The notes under the pieces were generated by a model. That model was not told the origin of the DNA and did not search any database. It saw only the letters and a list, made by a program, of their open reading frames with translations. This document shows, one piece after another, positions 46,001-57,130 of a DNA stretch of 64,000 nucleotides; the first letter of the stretch is position 1; every line of letters starts with the position of its first letter. Where the stretch lies: contig NZ_WBPF01000013.1 in assembly GCF_008923725.1 (NCBI RefSeq), forward strand, positions 186,001 to 250,000, given 5' to 3'. This DNA comes from Bacillus sp. CH140a_4T (GTDB lineage Bacteria > Bacillota > Bacilli > Bacillales > Bacillaceae_G). A program made the position numbers and the translations under genes.

Positions 46001-46368
46001 TGTTGCACCTACTCTTTTTCCAATTAATTATGTTGAATGCATCTCCCCCTCCAAACGCATATTTCACGATTAGAGAACGAAATACTATGAAAGAACGACT
46101 CATTTAACTTGCCTACAAAGGCAGCATACTATACAAATCGCTATTTTCTTTTATTATATACTAAATTTTATCATCTTTTGCGGGAATTTAAATAAAAAAC
46201 TGTCGAAAAAGATGATAATACGTTTACATTTTGTGCTATTTTGTCATATATTTAAGTATCCTGCATAATTACGATATTCACTGTTTTTAAATTAATAATT
46301 CAGAAAAATTTCACTTCACAGTAAATTCAACAGGACAAAAATAAAATCCTGCTCCTAAGAGCAAGATT
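46001..46368 (-). other. Gene-free leader region of the division cluster (mraZ absent)
   Basis: These 368 bases separate bshC from rsmH and contain no reading frame for MraZ, which is about 143 residues. On the minus strand a strong GGAGGGGGAG ribosome-like site at 46052-46043 is followed by ATG and only three more codons before a stop (46042-46028). A TGCC...GGCA hairpin lies near 46111-46126 and a TATAAT box near 46160 with a poor -35. A vegetative promoter for the cluster is expected here but cannot be placed firmly. Confidence 0.6.
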
Positions 46369-46371
46369 CTA
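46338..46371 (-). terminator. Terminator of bshC
   Basis: AATCTTGCTC with GAGCAGGATT (one G-U pair) and a T-rich tail on the minus strand, touching the bshC stop codon. Confidence 0.75.
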
Positions 46372-47988
46372 TAGTTTTATAACATGATGTTTTCCGTCCC
46401 AAGAAAACTTGTTTTCCATTACACGATCAACGAAATCCAAACCGAACTGATTTAAATAGTAACATACATTCCACACACGCTCTTGCGGCGCCCCTAATGG
46501 ACGAAGTGCAAATTGTATGCGACGGAATTTATTTAACTGCACCTCATGCTTTTTCTCAACATTTCTTTTCAACATTCTTTCCAACAGTTCAATTTGTTCA
46601 TTAATTTTGAATTCATTTTTCCCTGCAAACGCACTTAATCCAGGATCTATTTTCTTCACAAACTGTTGTAACGACGTATGAATATCAATTATTTCTTTTT
46701 TCGCCTCTACAAATCGATCATCTATCGGTTCCTCTATTTGATTAGATAACCAGTTTTCACGCAGCGTATCTACGTTATTTAAAAACGGATCACTGTCTTG
46801 CAATTGTAAATCGTGTAAATCTGTCGCTATATCCCTCTCTATATAAGTGATTGTAATACGCGGAACGACAGGTGGCATTCGGAAACCGATAGTATGAAAG
46901 ACTTGTTGCAATTCACTCCAGTAAGCTAATTCCCCTGGACCTCCAATAAACGCTAGTGTAGGAAATACATACTCTTGCATAAGAGGGCGCGTTACAACAT
47001 TATTACTAAAGCGCTCTGGGCTTCTTTCCATCTCTTCCATCAATTCCTCATATGAAAAGGAATACGTCCCATCCTTCCCAACAAACTTGCCTTGATTGTC
47101 TTCAAGCAACACTCGCTCATTATCAATTTCCATGAATATATGTACTGCATTAGACTTTGTTTCAATAATTGGTTTATATCCTAATTCTTTAATTACTTCC
47201 TGTTGGTTATGAAGCCCCTCTTGCACTTCTTTATACTTACTTACAATTTGTTTAAAAAACGGCACTTCTAATTTTCTTAATTCAGGATGATGCGAATCGA
47301 CAAGAATTAAACCAGAATTCACGAACATTTTCATAATAAGATGACCAAAGAAATCTACATACGTATTTGATTTCTCCAGAGAATCATCAATAAACTGCAG
47401 TACATCCTTTGTAAAATTCGTTTCAGGGTATGTTTTAAAAATTTCTTCAATCCACTTTCTACAGTCTCCCAAAGAAAGTTCGGACTCTGAAGCACTCGCC
47501 TTTTTCGGATTACGATCATGAAAAATAGTCTTTTTTATTTTTTTATTCTTCGTTACAAAAGTATGATTAATTTCATCCATATCATGGTCTTCACCAGCAA
47601 TCCAGAAAACAGGAACGACTTTAACACCTAAACTTTCTTCCTTTTCCCTCGCAAGCTGTAAAACTGAAATGATTTTATGAATTGTATAAAGTGGTCCCGT
47701 TAATAACCCAGCTTGTTGACCAGCTATCACAACATATGTATTTTCATCTCCAAGCGCTTTTACATTTTGAATCGTAGCTTCTCCCGCTTGTAATTTTGTA
47801 TTATATTCTAATAAATGCGCTACTAAATCTTGGCGGAAAAACTCCCTCTCACGCAAATCTTGTACACGCTGTTTAAAAGCATCTTCTTCTGTTAACATAT
47901 AGTCAAAACACGACTGTATCTCTTTTTTATCGTTCATATAGTCCGCTACAACGCCTTGTTGCGGAACAGAGATTTCTTTTATCTCCAT
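46369..47988 (-). CDS. bshC: Putative cysteine ligase BshC (bacillithiol synthesis)
   Basis: BshC is thought to add cysteine to GlcN-malate in the last step of making bacillithiol, the low-molecular-weight thiol of Bacillus. The 539 residues have a Rossmann-type core with AGQQAGLLTGPLYTIHK near residue 95, VFWIAGEDHDMDEINHT near 133 and GGPGELAYWSEL near 375, plus a C-terminal coiled coil. The start at 47988 follows AAAGGAAG; the longer frame upstream has no ribosome site. Confidence 0.93.
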   Translation of the reverse strand: MEIKEISVPQQGVVADYMNDKKEIQSCFDYMLTEEDAFKQRVQDLREREFFRQDLVAHLLEYNTKLQAGEATIQNVKALGDENTYVVIAGQQAGLLTGPLYTIHKIISVLQLAREKEESLGVKVVPVFWIAGEDHDMDEINHTFVTKNKKIKKTIFHDRNPKKASASESELSLGDCRKWIEEIFKTYPETNFTKDVLQFIDDSLEKSNTYVDFFGHLIMKMFVNSGLILVDSHHPELRKLEVPFFKQIVSKYKEVQEGLHNQQEVIKELGYKPIIETKSNAVHIFMEIDNERVLLEDNQGKFVGKDGTYSFSYEELMEEMERSPERFSNNVVTRPLMQEYVFPTLAFIGGPGELAYWSELQQVFHTIGFRMPPVVPRITITYIERDIATDLHDLQLQDSDPFLNNVDTLRENWLSNQIEEPIDDRFVEAKKEIIDIHTSLQQFVKKIDPGLSAFAGKNEFKINEQIELLERMLKRNVEKKHEVQLNKFRRIQFALRPLGAPQERVWNVCYYLNQFGLDFVDRVMENKFSWDGKHHVIKL

Positions 47989-48067
47989 ATAATTCTTCCT
48001 TTCGTATCCTGTTCTCTCACCAATCCACATTGTAGTCAATGTTGCACGTAAAAGCAAAGAATTACAC

Positions 48068-48952
48068 TTATACTTTTACTTCTAATCCTTTTATTGCATT
48101 GAACAAAAATTGAAGTGTCGGAACGGATCGTTGCTGTTTCTTAGCTTCTTCTAATACATATCCAACAATCGCACCAATTTCCGTTTGTCTATTCGCCCTT
48201 ACATCTGCCAGCATAGATGATGTATTACGAGATGTTCTTTCACATACGTGACGTACCATTTCCCATACCATTTCTTTTTCTTCTTCAACAAGAAAAACGA
48301 CTTCCTGAAATACTTGTTCCACCATCCGATAAAAAAACGGGTTCGTAATCAACTCTCCGTTCTGGACTTGTAATAATGCTGTCAATGGATTGATACATAC
48401 ATTAACTACTAACTTTTTGTGCATGACATCCTTCCAGTCATCTTCTATTTGAATCGGAAAATGAGGAAAAGGAAAGCAATTAAATATTTTTTCAAAATGC
48501 ATAGGCTGGCCGTGCACAATTCCAAACTTTGTTACACCTATCCCTGTATGATAAACGATATGTTTTTCTTCTTTTTTTGCACCGTGCTCTACAATCCCAA
48601 CCGCAATATTTTCATTCCCTATTCGCTGCATAGCATGAAGGTGCGACATTCCGTTTTGCAAAAAGATTAATGAGGATTCCGCTCGTACAAAAGGTAGTAT
48701 ATCAGTTATATGATATTGCTTAACAGCAATAAATATATAGTCTAGCTGCTGGCCTAGCATACTTTCTATTGGCAAAACAGGTGGGAATACCGTTTCGCTT
48801 TTTCCCTCCCTCATACAAGTTACACCCGTTATATTCAATTCCCTAGCCTGTTTAGCTGTTCTTGTAAACAACGTAACATCTTGCTTACTTTTTTGTAAAT
48901 AAAATGCATACAATAGACCAATAGCTCCTGGTCCAACAACTCCAATTTTCAT
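48068..48952 (-). CDS. panE: 2-dehydropantoate 2-reductase (ketopantoate reductase)
   Basis: Reduces ketopantoate to pantoate with NADPH for coenzyme A synthesis. The 294 residues start with the Rossmann motif IGVVGPGAIGLLYAFYL, then IFIAVKQYH and FLQNGMSH, the catalytic lysine in MHKKLVVNVCINPLTAL near residue 170 and a C-terminal helical domain. It occupies the ylbQ position upstream of bshC. An in-frame GTG two codons earlier (48958) is an alternative, and neither start has a clear ribosome site. B. cereus genomes may carry other panE paralogues, so its share of pantothenate synthesis is uncertain. Confidence 0.85.
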   Translation of the reverse strand: MKIGVVGPGAIGLLYAFYLQKSKQDVTLFTRTAKQARELNITGVTCMREGKSETVFPPVLPIESMLGQQLDYIFIAVKQYHITDILPFVRAESSLIFLQNGMSHLHAMQRIGNENIAVGIVEHGAKKEEKHIVYHTGIGVTKFGIVHGQPMHFEKIFNCFPFPHFPIQIEDDWKDVMHKKLVVNVCINPLTALLQVQNGELITNPFFYRMVEQVFQEVVFLVEEEKEMVWEMVRHVCERTSRNTSSMLADVRANRQTEIGAIVGYVLEEAKKQQRSVPTLQFLFNAIKGLEVKV

Positions 48953-49010
48953 TTTCACACAAGGAACTCATATAATCACGATACATAAGTCCCTTTTTCC
49001 TCCCCCTTTT

Positions 49011-49090
49011 TCTCCCGCAAACGCCTGATTGTTGCGGAATCATAATTAACTAAAGGTGAACAAATCCCACCGATTACAGTTTCACTTTAT
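49011..49090 (-). repeat. Degenerate 5' half of the hairpin repeat
   Basis: Read on the minus strand this starts ATAAAGTGAAACTGTAATCG and continues through GTTAATTATGATT and CAATCAGGCGTTTGCGGG, matching in order the first half of copy B at 29142 with many changes. The second half is missing. It fills part of the 381-base gap between panE and ylbP; the rest is AT-rich with a TATAAT-like box near 49270 that may belong to ylbP. Confidence 0.6.
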
Positions 49091-49333
49091 CTTTCTCCAT
49101 TCCATTAACACAGTTTACAGTTTCATTGCTCTTTAACAAACAAATGCAACCTCTTCTTTCAATATGTATATACTACCTATTAATATGCTTCTACTCTTAG
49201 TTTAGCAAATCCTAAAAAAAATAATAAAAGAAATATACTATCATCTTCATAAAAATAACAAAATGAGTTATAATATTATTATAAATATTTTAACTTTTCT
49301 GCATTCAAGAAGACAAGAAAAGGATGTGATGTT

Positions 49334-49807
49334 ATGGGATTCCCAAAAGTTGAGCGCTTGCTCATCAATTATAAAACATTAGATGAATTTAAAAAATTTA
49401 AAGGTTGCGGAGCTCAAGAACTATCCATGTTAGAAGAATTACAGGCAAACATTATTGAAAACGATAGTGAATCTCCATTTTACGGTATTTATTATGGCGG
49501 ATCACTAATTGCACGTATGAGTCTATATATGAAAAGAAACGGCGGAGAACCATTCGAAATTACAGGTACTTACCTAGAACTCTATAAACTTGAAGTGTTA
49601 CCAAATTTCCAAAAACAAGGATTCGGAGAAATGCTTGTAAATTATGCGAAGGCGCTAAAGTTCCCAATTAAAACGATTGCACGTATCCATTCAGCTGGTT
49701 TTTGGGATAAATTAAATTTCCATCCTGTATCAGTACCTGATGGTGATTTTTATGTTTGGAACCCAAAAACAAATTTGAATGCGATTACAAATGAAGAATC
49801 TGCATAA
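49334..49807 (+). CDS. ylbP: GNAT-family N-acetyltransferase YlbP
   Basis: A 157-residue acetyltransferase fold with the acetyl-CoA-binding segment LYKLEVLPNFQKQGFGEMLVNYAKAL (about residues 89-114) containing the Q-x-x-G-x-G/A loop, and a terminal FWDKLNFHPV strand. Belongs to the YlbP group by sequence and by its position beside gerR. The substrate is unknown. It is divergent from panE and convergent with gerR, with which it shares a terminator. Confidence 0.9.
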   Translation: MGFPKVERLLINYKTLDEFKKFKGCGAQELSMLEELQANIIENDSESPFYGIYYGGSLIARMSLYMKRNGGEPFEITGTYLELYKLEVLPNFQKQGFGEMLVNYAKALKFPIKTIARIHSAGFWDKLNFHPVSVPDGDFYVWNPKTNLNAITNEESA

Positions 49808-49810
49808 GAA

Positions 49811-49847
49811 ATAAAAAAAAACAGCTACATAGCAGCTGTTTTTTTAT
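49811..49847. terminator. Shared terminator of ylbP and gerR
   Basis: AAACAGCT and AGCTGTTT form a stem around a seven-base loop, with A-runs and T-runs on the two sides, placed between the two convergent stop codons. Confidence 0.88.
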
Positions 49848-50350
49848 TTCTTTAATTTTTCTAATTTCCCATTCGAACGAGCGCTATTTCTTTCTGCTAC
49901 CATTACACTTCTTTTTTGATCGATATAATCAAGCAATGTTCTATATTCTTCCTCATATACTGATAATCGCTCCAAAAGACTCTCTTTCTCTGTTTGTAAC
50001 GATTCAATTTGCTGTTGCAACACCATTAAAGAGTTTTCATCTTTATAATTTTGCAAGAAATCAATAACATCATTCAATGTAATTGACGTAGGCTCTAATA
50101 CCTTTGTCTCTTTTACTTCATAATTTTCTACTTTACGTAGTTGCTTCGCTTCTTCAATACGTTCTTTGTATTGCTTTCTAACGCAAGAATTCCATCTAAA
50201 GCCACATGCTGCTGGTGTACGAGATAAATGTCTTCCCACTTCTTTAAAGGCAGATAATTGCGTTCCACCTTCTCGAATATGCCGGAGTACTACTTCTGCC
50301 AGAAGCAAATCTTCATCATCAGTCCAAGCATCTTGTCTTGTTGTCGCCAT
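49844..50350 (-). CDS. gerR: RsfA-family sporulation transcription factor GerR (YlbO)
   Basis: A 168-residue regulator with an N-terminal Myb/SANT-like helix-turn-helix (about 4-60; [18 protein letters not shown], then [12 protein letters not shown]) and a C-terminal coiled coil (about 100-150). In B. subtilis YlbO/GerR acts in the mother cell under sigma-E and shapes coat gene expression; that role is transferred by homology and position. The start at 50350 follows AGGGAGGA; the longer frame begins before that site. Confidence 0.88.
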   Translation of the reverse strand: MATTRQDAWTDDEDLLLAEVVLRHIREGGTQLSAFKEVGRHLSRTPAACGFRWNSCVRKQYKERIEEAKQLRKVENYEVKETKVLEPTSITLNDVIDFLQNYKDENSLMVLQQQIESLQTEKESLLERLSVYEEEYRTLLDYIDQKRSVMVAERNSARSNGKLEKLKK

Positions 50351-50433
50351 CTCTCTAGTCCTCCCTATGCATTTTTTATTAAGCATATGCAGTTACTAGA
50401 AAAGATAGAATACAACAAATAAAGAATAAGACA

Positions 50434-50472
50434 AAAAAATAAACGTAGAAGATATCTTCTACGTTTATTTTC
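50434..50472. terminator. Long palindromic terminator after rpmF
   Basis: A near-perfect palindrome of about 36 bases centred on GATATC (50452-50457): AACGTAGAA on one side and TTCTACGTT on the other, flanked by A-run and T-run. It lies between gerR and rpmF, six bases beyond the rpmF stop. Confidence 0.85.
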
Positions 50473-50478
50473 CCGCAA

Positions 50479-50652
50479 TTACTTGCTGATTACTTCTTTA
50501 CCTTTGTAAGTACCGCATGCTTTACATACACGGTGAGCTAATTTCGCTTCACCACAGCTTGGGCACTCTACCATACCAGGTACTGATAATTTGAAATGCG
50601 TACGACGCTTTCTTTTTACTGTTTTAGAAGTTCTTCTAAAAGGTACAGCCAT
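50479..50652 (-). CDS. rpmF: 50S ribosomal protein L32
   Basis: A 57-residue ribosomal protein. The N-terminus is basic ([18 protein letters not shown]) and a zinc ribbon follows, with four cysteines in CPSCGEAK and CKACGTYKG. Because the zinc ligands are intact this is the zinc-containing form. The start at 50652 has a strong GGAGGTGG site. It follows ylbN as in most Firmicutes. Confidence 0.97.
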
Positions 50653-50713
50653 TCTTCCCACCTCCTTAAAAGAAATAGTTATTTTCATATGAAGGCCTAA
50701 ACCAGTCTTCCGA

Positions 50714-51214
50714 TTATTTGTCAAAAAACTTTGCAAGTCCTGCTAATCGTGGATCAACAGTCTTTTCTTTGTTTTCTTCCGAAATCACTTGCCAGTCTTG
50801 ACCTTGCATCGGTGCTCCACCAGAAACATCATCACTGAAAATTTGCATTGGAATCTCCAAAAGTATATTTTCCTTGATTACGGGCAGTAAGTCAAGTACT
50901 TCTCCTTCTAAACAATGAATTTCAGCTTCAGTTTCAAATTCTTCTTGTGAAGTTTGGAACACCTCAGTTGTTTTAATGTCAAATGGTAATGTCACATCTA
51001 CTAAAGAGCGAGAACATGGTAAAACCATGCTTCCAGTTATATGTAGATGGAACGTAAACTTACCGGAGCCAAAATCAACTCTCCCTGTTACATGAACAGG
51101 ATTAATTTCACGAATATCTTTCTCGACCTCTTTTAGTTCACTTACATCTACCATCTCATCCAATGTCAATCCTTTATTTCTCAATTTATTCAATTGATGG
51201 ATGGACCATTTCAT
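50714..51214 (-). CDS. ylbN: YceD/DUF177 family protein YlbN
   Basis: A 166-residue protein of the YceD (DUF177) family, found next to rpmF across bacteria and plants and linked to 23S rRNA or large-subunit maturation. The conserved core includes [21 protein letters not shown] and the [10 protein letters not shown] region near residue 75, and the C-terminus has [12 protein letters not shown]. It is co-transcribed with rpmF, 61 bases apart, and divergent from tmcAL. Confidence 0.9.
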
Positions 51215-51264
51215 ATCATATCACCTCAAGGCAACAAACAAAATTATAGCTAGCCATTTTATAT

Positions 51265-51293
51265 TTGTCAATGTTTTTTCTTTACACTATAAT
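51265..51293 (+). promoter_or_regulatory. Strong sigma-A promoter of tmcAL
   Basis: TTGTCA at 51265-51270 and a perfect TATAAT at 51288-51293 with exactly 17 bases between. The predicted start near 51300 leaves a leader of about 68 bases that contains only one ribosome site, AAAGGAG at 51353-51359. Confidence 0.8.
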
Positions 51294-51367
51294 GAAGTCA
51301 TCATAGTAAATAATATATAGAGTATCACGTTTTTGAAAAAGATGCTACATCGAAAGGAGAGATTACC

Positions 51368-52609
51368 ATAAAAGCCAGTGGTATTGTTGTTGAATATAAC
51401 CCTTTTCATAACGGTCATGATTATCATGTGCAACAAACAAAAAAGTTAACACACTCGGATATTACAATCGCTGTTATGAGTGGCCCTTTTTTACAACGTG
51501 GTGAGCCGGCACTCGTATCCAAATGGTATCGCACAAAAATGGCCTTAGCATGCGGTGTAGACCTCGTTGTAGAGCTTCCATATGCCTTCTCAACACAAAA
51601 GGCTGAAACCTTTGCAAATGGCGCTATTTCTATTTTAAACGCCCTTCACGTTTCTGAAATTTGTTTCGGTAGTGAAGATGGACAAGTCGAAAATTTTTAT
51701 AACACCATCTCTGTGCAAAAAAATGAAGAAGAGACTTATAATCGTCTTGTAAAGCAATTTATGAACGCAGGTAATAGTTACGCAAAAGCTACATCTGAAG
51801 CTTTCCTACACATTTTACCTTCTGAAAAAAACATAGACATGTCACAACCAAATAACATTTTAGGCTTCCAATACATGAAATCAATTTTGACACAAAATAG
51901 TTCTATGCAAGCACAAACGATAAAAAGATTTGCATCTCATTATCATGATGAAACTTTTAACGACCAACATATAGCAAGCGCAACAAGTATTCGCAAACAA
52001 CTTTTTAGCGAAAATAGTTCCTTTACAGAAATTGAGCCTTTTATCCCAAAAGCGACTGCTTCTCTTTTAGCAAGTTACAAACAAAACTACGGGACATTAC
52101 ACAATTGGGAACAATACTTTTCATTTTTTAAATACAAACTTATGACTATGTCTCCAGACGACTTACGACATATATATGAAATTGAAGAAGGTTTAGAGCA
52201 TCGTATTTTATCAAAAATACAAACCAGTACCTCCTTCTATTCATTCATGGAAGCATTAAAAACGAAGCGTTATACGTGGACTAGATTACAAAGAGCTTGT
52301 ACACACATTTTAACGAATACAACAAAGAAAGAAATACATAACGCAAATATAGAGCAGCATGCACCGTACATCCGTCTACTAGGCATGTCACGAAAAGGAC
52401 AAACTTACCTTTCAAAAAACAAGAAAAAAATAGAGCTTCCAATCCTTACCCATACAAAAACATTTGACCATCCTACTTTACACATAGAGCGAAAAGCTAA
52501 TTCTGTATATTACTCCATCATGCAAGAAGCGTTACGAACACAACTACTAAAACAAGATGCAACACATCATCCAATTCGTTATGATGAAATAACTGCAAAA
52601 TTCCTATAA
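51368..52609 (+). CDS. tmcAL: tRNA(Met) cytidine acetate ligase TmcAL (YlbM), apparent ATA start
   Basis: TmcAL uses acetate and ATP to make N4-acetylcytidine at the wobble base of elongator tRNA-Met. With the ATA at 51368 as start the protein is 413 residues and begins with the nucleotidyltransferase motif EYNPFHNGH (about residues 9-17), needed for ATP binding, followed by [11 protein letters not shown] and the substrate region. The usual in-frame start would be GTG 51428, but that removes this motif and has no ribosome site. The frame is open back to 51314 with no ATG, GTG, TTG or CTG codon. AAAGGAG lies seven to eight bases before the ATA. An ATT at 51362 is possible but too close to the site. 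Confidence 0.85.
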   Translation: MKASGIVVEYNPFHNGHDYHVQQTKKLTHSDITIAVMSGPFLQRGEPALVSKWYRTKMALACGVDLVVELPYAFSTQKAETFANGAISILNALHVSEICFGSEDGQVENFYNTISVQKNEEETYNRLVKQFMNAGNSYAKATSEAFLHILPSEKNIDMSQPNNILGFQYMKSILTQNSSMQAQTIKRFASHYHDETFNDQHIASATSIRKQLFSENSSFTEIEPFIPKATASLLASYKQNYGTLHNWEQYFSFFKYKLMTMSPDDLRHIYEIEEGLEHRILSKIQTSTSFYSFMEALKTKRYTWTRLQRACTHILTNTTKKEIHNANIEQHAPYIRLLGMSRKGQTYLSKNKKKIELPILTHTKTFDHPTLHIERKANSVYYSIMQEALRTQLLKQDATHHPIRYDEITAKFL

Positions 52610-52640
52610 AAAAACCTCTCTTTTTCAGAGAGGTTTATTT
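52609..52640. terminator. Shared terminator of tmcAL and ylbL
   Basis: AAACCTCTC with GAGAGGTTT around a seven-base loop, A-rich before and T-rich after, between the convergent ends of tmcAL and ylbL. Confidence 0.88.
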
Positions 52641-53660
52641 TTTCTCTCCCATTTTTTCCAAATACAGTAATGCATCTTCCAGCGTATCAACTGGTACAAC
52701 TTTCATTTTTGTTTTAATATCTTTCGCAGCCTCAAGTGCATCTTTATAATTCGATTTCTCCGCACCTTTTTCATTTGGCGCAAAGAACACTTCAGCACCA
52801 GCATCACTTGCAGCGACCACTTTTTGCTGAATACCACCAATCGGGCCAATTTCTCCCTTTTCATTAATCGTCCCTGTTCCAGCTATTTCATGCCCTCTTG
52901 TTAAATCATCTTCCACAAGTTGATTATATATTTCTAATGTAAACATTAGTCCTGCCGATGGTCCGCCTATTTCATGGGAATCAATTTTCACTTTCGGATC
53001 TACCACTAATTCTCTTTCCGTAACGATAGAAACTCCTATACCAACACGCCCATTTCCATTCGGAATGGTCTTTACATTTAGATTTTCTTTTAACTGTTTC
53101 CCATTCCTCTTGTACTCAATATTTACTGCATCCCCTTCTTTTTTCCCTGTCATATATTCAATAAATTGCTCCGTCTTTTCAAATGTTTTTCCGTCGACAG
53201 CTATAATGACATCCCCAAGTTTAAGCTTTCCTTCTGACGGCATCCCTTTCGCTACACCAGCAACCAATACACCTTTATTTTCAAAAGAAACAGTACGATT
53301 TGCACGTTTATAAGCATTATAGATCGCTGCATTTTGCGAATCTTTCATCGCATAATTTTGGCGAAATTGATATTCTTCATCACTTTCACCTCTTTGCAAT
53401 ATTTCTTCCGCTTTTGAAATATGTGTATATTTATTAAACTGTGCCGCTATTAAATTGACCACATTTGCCGGTCCCATCGAAACCGTAACAAGCATAAAAT
53501 CACCAGATTCTTTTGTTCCCCCTTCAACTTGAACGTAAGGCTCTAATTTGGCAGCCATTCCTGGTTTTGTTATATAATACGGTAAACGTACGTAAACAAG
53601 TAACATCGCCAATATAACCCCTATTAAAATTGCATATATAAACCGAAAACGCTTAAACAT
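52635..53660 (-). CDS. ylbL: PDZ and Lon-type membrane protease YlbL
   Basis: A 341-residue secreted-side membrane protein. A transmembrane anchor lies at about 8-28, a PDZ domain at about 110-205 (LKLGDVIIAVDGKTF) and an S16 (Lon-like) protease domain follows. The catalytic serine is in HEIGGPSAGLMF near residue 234 and the lysine in GIQQKVVAA near residue 279. In B. subtilis YlbL degrades the division inhibitor YneA; that is family knowledge. The start at 53660 is the ATG after a weak GAGAAA-type site and overlaps ylbK by eight bases. Confidence 0.92.
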   Translation of the reverse strand: MFKRFRFIYAILIGVILAMLLVYVRLPYYITKPGMAAKLEPYVQVEGGTKESGDFMLVTVSMGPANVVNLIAAQFNKYTHISKAEEILQRGESDEEYQFRQNYAMKDSQNAAIYNAYKRANRTVSFENKGVLVAGVAKGMPSEGKLKLGDVIIAVDGKTFEKTEQFIEYMTGKKEGDAVNIEYKRNGKQLKENLNVKTIPNGNGRVGIGVSIVTERELVVDPKVKIDSHEIGGPSAGLMFTLEIYNQLVEDDLTRGHEIAGTGTINEKGEIGPIGGIQQKVVAASDAGAEVFFAPNEKGAEKSNYKDALEAAKDIKTKMKVVPVDTLEDALLYLEKMGEKK

Positions 53661-54444
53661 TATGTTTCTCCTTCCACTGCTCAATTAATAAATGAATATT
53701 TGCAACATGTTTTTCCGCTTCTACTTCTCCAACTCGAATAATGTCTTCAATATTTGTAAAAGCACGTGAACTAAATTGCTCTACAGCTGGTCGCATCATT
53801 AAATCAGATGCAATTTGTCGATTCATCACAAGCTCATGTTGCATAATTTCAATACTCTGCATAATTACATCATAAATAGACGTAACCTCTCCATTCACTT
53901 TAATCGGGGATACATCAACAGCAATAACAATATCAGCACCTAACTCTTTCACAACCGATACTGGAATACGATCAATCACTCCGCCATCCACCAATAATCG
54001 TCCATCTATTTTTTCTGGTACAAACACTCCAGGTACAGATATGCTAGCTCTCACCGCCTCTGCAACAGGACCACTTGTAAAAACTACTTTTTCCCCCTTC
54101 AAGATGTCAGTAGCCACAACAGCCGTCGGGATATCTAACTCTTCTAAATTTTTATTATATGTAAACATTTTAATCATATCTTTGACACGTTTTCCAGCAA
54201 TAAATCCCATTTTCGGAACCGTAAAATCTAAATAATATTTTCTCTTAAAAACATTTGCCAGTTTATACAGCCTTTCAACGTTTGAGCTAGCTGCATAAAA
54301 TGTACCTACTAAAGCCCCCATACTACTTCCTGCAATCATATGAATCGGAATACCATTTTCCCTTAAAACTTTTATAACACCAATATGAGCAAAACCTTTT
54401 GCGCCCCCAGATCCAAGAGCTAAACCAATTTTCGGTTCTTTCAT
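53653..54444 (-). CDS. ylbK: Patatin-like phospholipase family protein YlbK (RssA-like)
   Basis: A 263-residue alpha/beta protein of the patatin family. The oxyanion loop is ALGSGGAKGFAHIG near residue 8, the nucleophile is in AGSSMGALVG near residue 38 and the catalytic aspartate is in LLVDGGVIDR near residue 152, so the Ser-Asp dyad is intact. The substrate is unknown. The start at 54444 is chosen because AAAGGGTG is spaced for it; a GTG three codons earlier overlaps that site. Confidence 0.9.
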   Translation of the reverse strand: MKEPKIGLALGSGGAKGFAHIGVIKVLRENGIPIHMIAGSSMGALVGTFYAASSNVERLYKLANVFKRKYYLDFTVPKMGFIAGKRVKDMIKMFTYNKNLEELDIPTAVVATDILKGEKVVFTSGPVAEAVRASISVPGVFVPEKIDGRLLVDGGVIDRIPVSVVKELGADIVIAVDVSPIKVNGEVTSIYDVIMQSIEIMQHELVMNRQIASDLMMRPAVEQFSSRAFTNIEDIIRVGEVEAEKHVANIHLLIEQWKEKHNV

Positions 54445-54557
54445 TTTTCTCACCCTTTAATTTTTTTCATTCCTTTTTCATACTTATGGTCTAAATTCAC
54501 CACGTATCCACGTATACTGAAATGAACGTTTTTTGGGACAAAGGGGGATTTACTTAC

Positions 54558-56833
<2,276 letters not shown>

Positions 56834-57095
56834 CTGTTGTCACTACCTTTATTTCAATCTATCGAGCAATTATAGAAACCCTTCTCCATTCAGTAACCGC
56901 TACCAAACCATACGATTCCATTCATCTTTCAACGAACACTAGAAGAACTTAGTTTAAAATAACCGCTCTGCATTTTTATGTATTCATCTCACCATTCGCT
57001 AACACGAACTATTCGTTTCACTTTATCTTTTTTATCCTATCATAAAATAAAAAAAAGAAAAATAAAAAGCCCAACATAAAATTTAATTTCATGAT

Positions 57096-57124
57096 GTATA
57101 TCTTCATTTAGATTGGACATAAAT
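57096..57124 (+). promoter_or_regulatory. Candidate forespore (sigma-F/G) promoter of csfG
   Basis: GTATA at 57096-57100 fits the forespore -35 (GHATR). After 17 bases GGACATAAAT (57115-57124) approximates both the sigma-F -10 (GGNNANAHTR) and the sigma-G -10. The predicted start is near 57131, where the first hairpin begins. The preceding part of the gap (56834-57095) shows no gene; a GTTTCACTTTATCTTT string near 57013 matches one at the edge of the repeat at 49090. Confidence 0.5.
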
Positions 57125-57130
57125 AATTAT

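Noticed and set aside
51428-52609. tmcAL starting at GTG 51428
   Set aside because: This omits the [12 protein letters not shown]-binding motif encoded in frame just upstream and has no ribosome site at proper distance.
57008-57035. Another copy of the hairpin repeat upstream of csfG
   Set aside because: Only about 16 bases (GTTTCACTTTATCTTT) match the edge seen at 49090; no internal repeat sequence follows.
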